A DNA stretch of 6,509 bases from the NCBI GenBank assembly GCA_017543025.1, contig JAFYGX010000216.1, positions 1-6,509 of the forward strand, read 5' to 3'. This document shows, piece after piece, positions 6,282 through 6,509 of the stretch. The DNA comes from Solobacterium sp. Lineage in GTDB: Bacteria > Bacillota_I > Bacilli_A > Erysipelotrichales > Erysipelotrichaceae. The notes below the pieces were generated by a model that saw only the letters and a list, made by a program, of their open reading frames with translations, made no database searches and was not told where the DNA came from. Numbering within the stretch: the stretch's first letter is position 1; the number at the start of each line of letters is the position of its first letter. Made by a program: the position numbers and the translations under genes.

Positions 6282-6311
6282 CGGATTCGGATTGCCGGAT
6301 TATCACGGATC
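6282..6311 (+). repeat. Four close CGGAT repeats
   Basis: CGGATT occurs at 6282, 6288 and 6296, and CGGATC at 6306, inside 30 bp between the acyltransferase stop and its terminator. The spacing grows 6, 8, 10 bases. No function can be assigned. Confidence 0.3.
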
Positions 6312-6337
6312 TGCTCCTCCTGCCCAACACCAGCGAG

Positions 6338-6372
6338 ACTGCCTGAACACAACGGGCAGTTTTTTTTTTTTT
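6338..6372 (+). terminator. Terminator of the acyltransferase gene
   Basis: ACTGCCT (6338-6344) pairs with GGGCAGT (6354-6360), with one G-U pair and a nine-base loop. It is followed by an unbroken T tract; counting the last stem base there are 13 Ts (6360-6372). A second copy of the left arm, CTGCCC (6320-6325), could pair with the same right arm. It lies 76 bp after the stop codon. Confidence 0.92.
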
Positions 6373-6409
6373 CTAACAGTAAACAATTCTGGTGATGCTT
6401 ACTGTTTAG
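6373..6409. repeat. Inverted repeat after the terminator
   Basis: AACAGTAA (6375-6382) is the exact reverse complement of TTACTGTT (6399-6406), with a 16-base interval. The flanking CT and AG can extend it with one bulged T. On the minus strand the right arm includes the stop codon of the open frame from 6509. No T tract follows on either strand, so it is not a typical terminator. Confidence 0.5.
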
Positions 6410-6509
6410 ATGCTCGTTTATAGGTGGTATCTGTCAGTACCAGATGCCTTAAGATACGATTCATCTTAGGCCATCTGTCTGCAGCACCTTTCACTCTGAA
6501 CAGGTATAC
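6399..6509 (-). CDS. Possible C-terminus of an unidentified protein, cut by the window edge
   Basis: Reading leftward from the edge, one minus-strand frame stays open for 36 codons and ends in TAA (6401-6399). The other two minus frames stop within 20 codons. The peptide is basic and contains WPKMNRILRHLVLTDTTYK, ending in KRASKQ. This composition would suit the tail of a DNA-binding protein or a transposase, but I do not recognise the family. An open run of this length is not rare by chance, and the same DNA forms two good hairpins, which argues against ordinary coding sequence. If real, the gene converges on the acyltransferase gene. Confidence 0.3.
   Translation of the reverse strand, partial: VYLFRVKGAADRWPKMNRILRHLVLTDTTYKRASKQ
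6423..6488. repeat. Cluster of interlocking inverted repeats
   Basis: GGTATCTG (6426-6433) pairs with CAGATGCC (6441-6448) around seven bases, with one G-U pair. TAAGAT (6450-6455) pairs with ATCTTA (6463-6468), also around seven bases. CATCTG (6472-6477) can instead pair with CAGATG (6441-6446), and GGTG (6423-6426) with CACC (6485-6488) could close the whole unit. The fold could be drawn for either strand. It might be an RNA leader, a mobile-element end or a dispersed palindromic repeat. Confidence 0.4.

Noticed and set aside
1..6509. CRISPR array, tRNA genes, phage or toxin-antitoxin system
   Set aside because: No regularly spaced repeats, no tRNA cloverleaf and no matching protein families were seen. 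The repeat cluster at 6423-6488 does not fit a tRNA.

Overview
The window looks like chromosomal DNA of a low-to-mid GC Firmicute. By eye the base composition is near half G+C. The 5S rRNA, the strong AAGGGG/GAGGAG-type ribosome binding sites, the hairpin-plus-T terminators and a GntR-controlled trehalose PTS operon all fit Bacillota. TGA is used as an ordinary stop, so Mycoplasma-type recoding is excluded. A host from Erysipelotrichia or a neighbouring gut lineage is my guess from gene style, not something the sequence proves.

Layout, left to right. The window opens in the spacer after a 23S gene and contains a complete 5S rRNA (about 34-147, +), closed by a classic rRNA terminator (154-180). 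A short interval holds a ten-codon ORF with a good ribosome binding site and a hairpin terminator (260-293) that can serve both strands. Next comes a divergent trehalose locus. On the minus strand is a GntR/UTRA repressor (treR, 393-1124). On the plus strand are a trehalose-type PTS permease with fused IIB-IIC-IIA domains (treP, 1266-3179) and, 9 bp later, a GH13 trehalose-6-phosphate hydrolase (treC, 3189-4832), followed by a terminator (4846-4869). After 286 bp of palindrome-rich intergenic DNA comes an unrelated monocistronic gene for an integral-membrane acyltransferase-3 family protein (5119-6261, +), ended by a terminator with 13 T residues. The last ~110 bp carry an open frame on the minus strand, cut by the window edge, and a cluster of inverted repeats.

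How the genes work together. TreP takes up trehalose and phosphorylates it to trehalose-6-phosphate using phosphate from HPr through its own IIA domain. TreC cleaves the product to glucose and glucose-6-phosphate, which enter glycolysis. TreR, presumably sensing trehalose-6-phosphate, should repress both directions from the 141-bp intergenic region. That region holds three related ACATGT-containing repeats and one perfect 16-bp palindrome placed around the two predicted promoters. The acyltransferase is probably independent of sugar uptake and may acylate a cell-surface glycan.

I found no clearly new biological system. The points most worth following up are the tre operator architecture, the inverted-repeat cluster and open frame at the right edge, and the palindrome-dense intergenic block before the acyltransferase gene.
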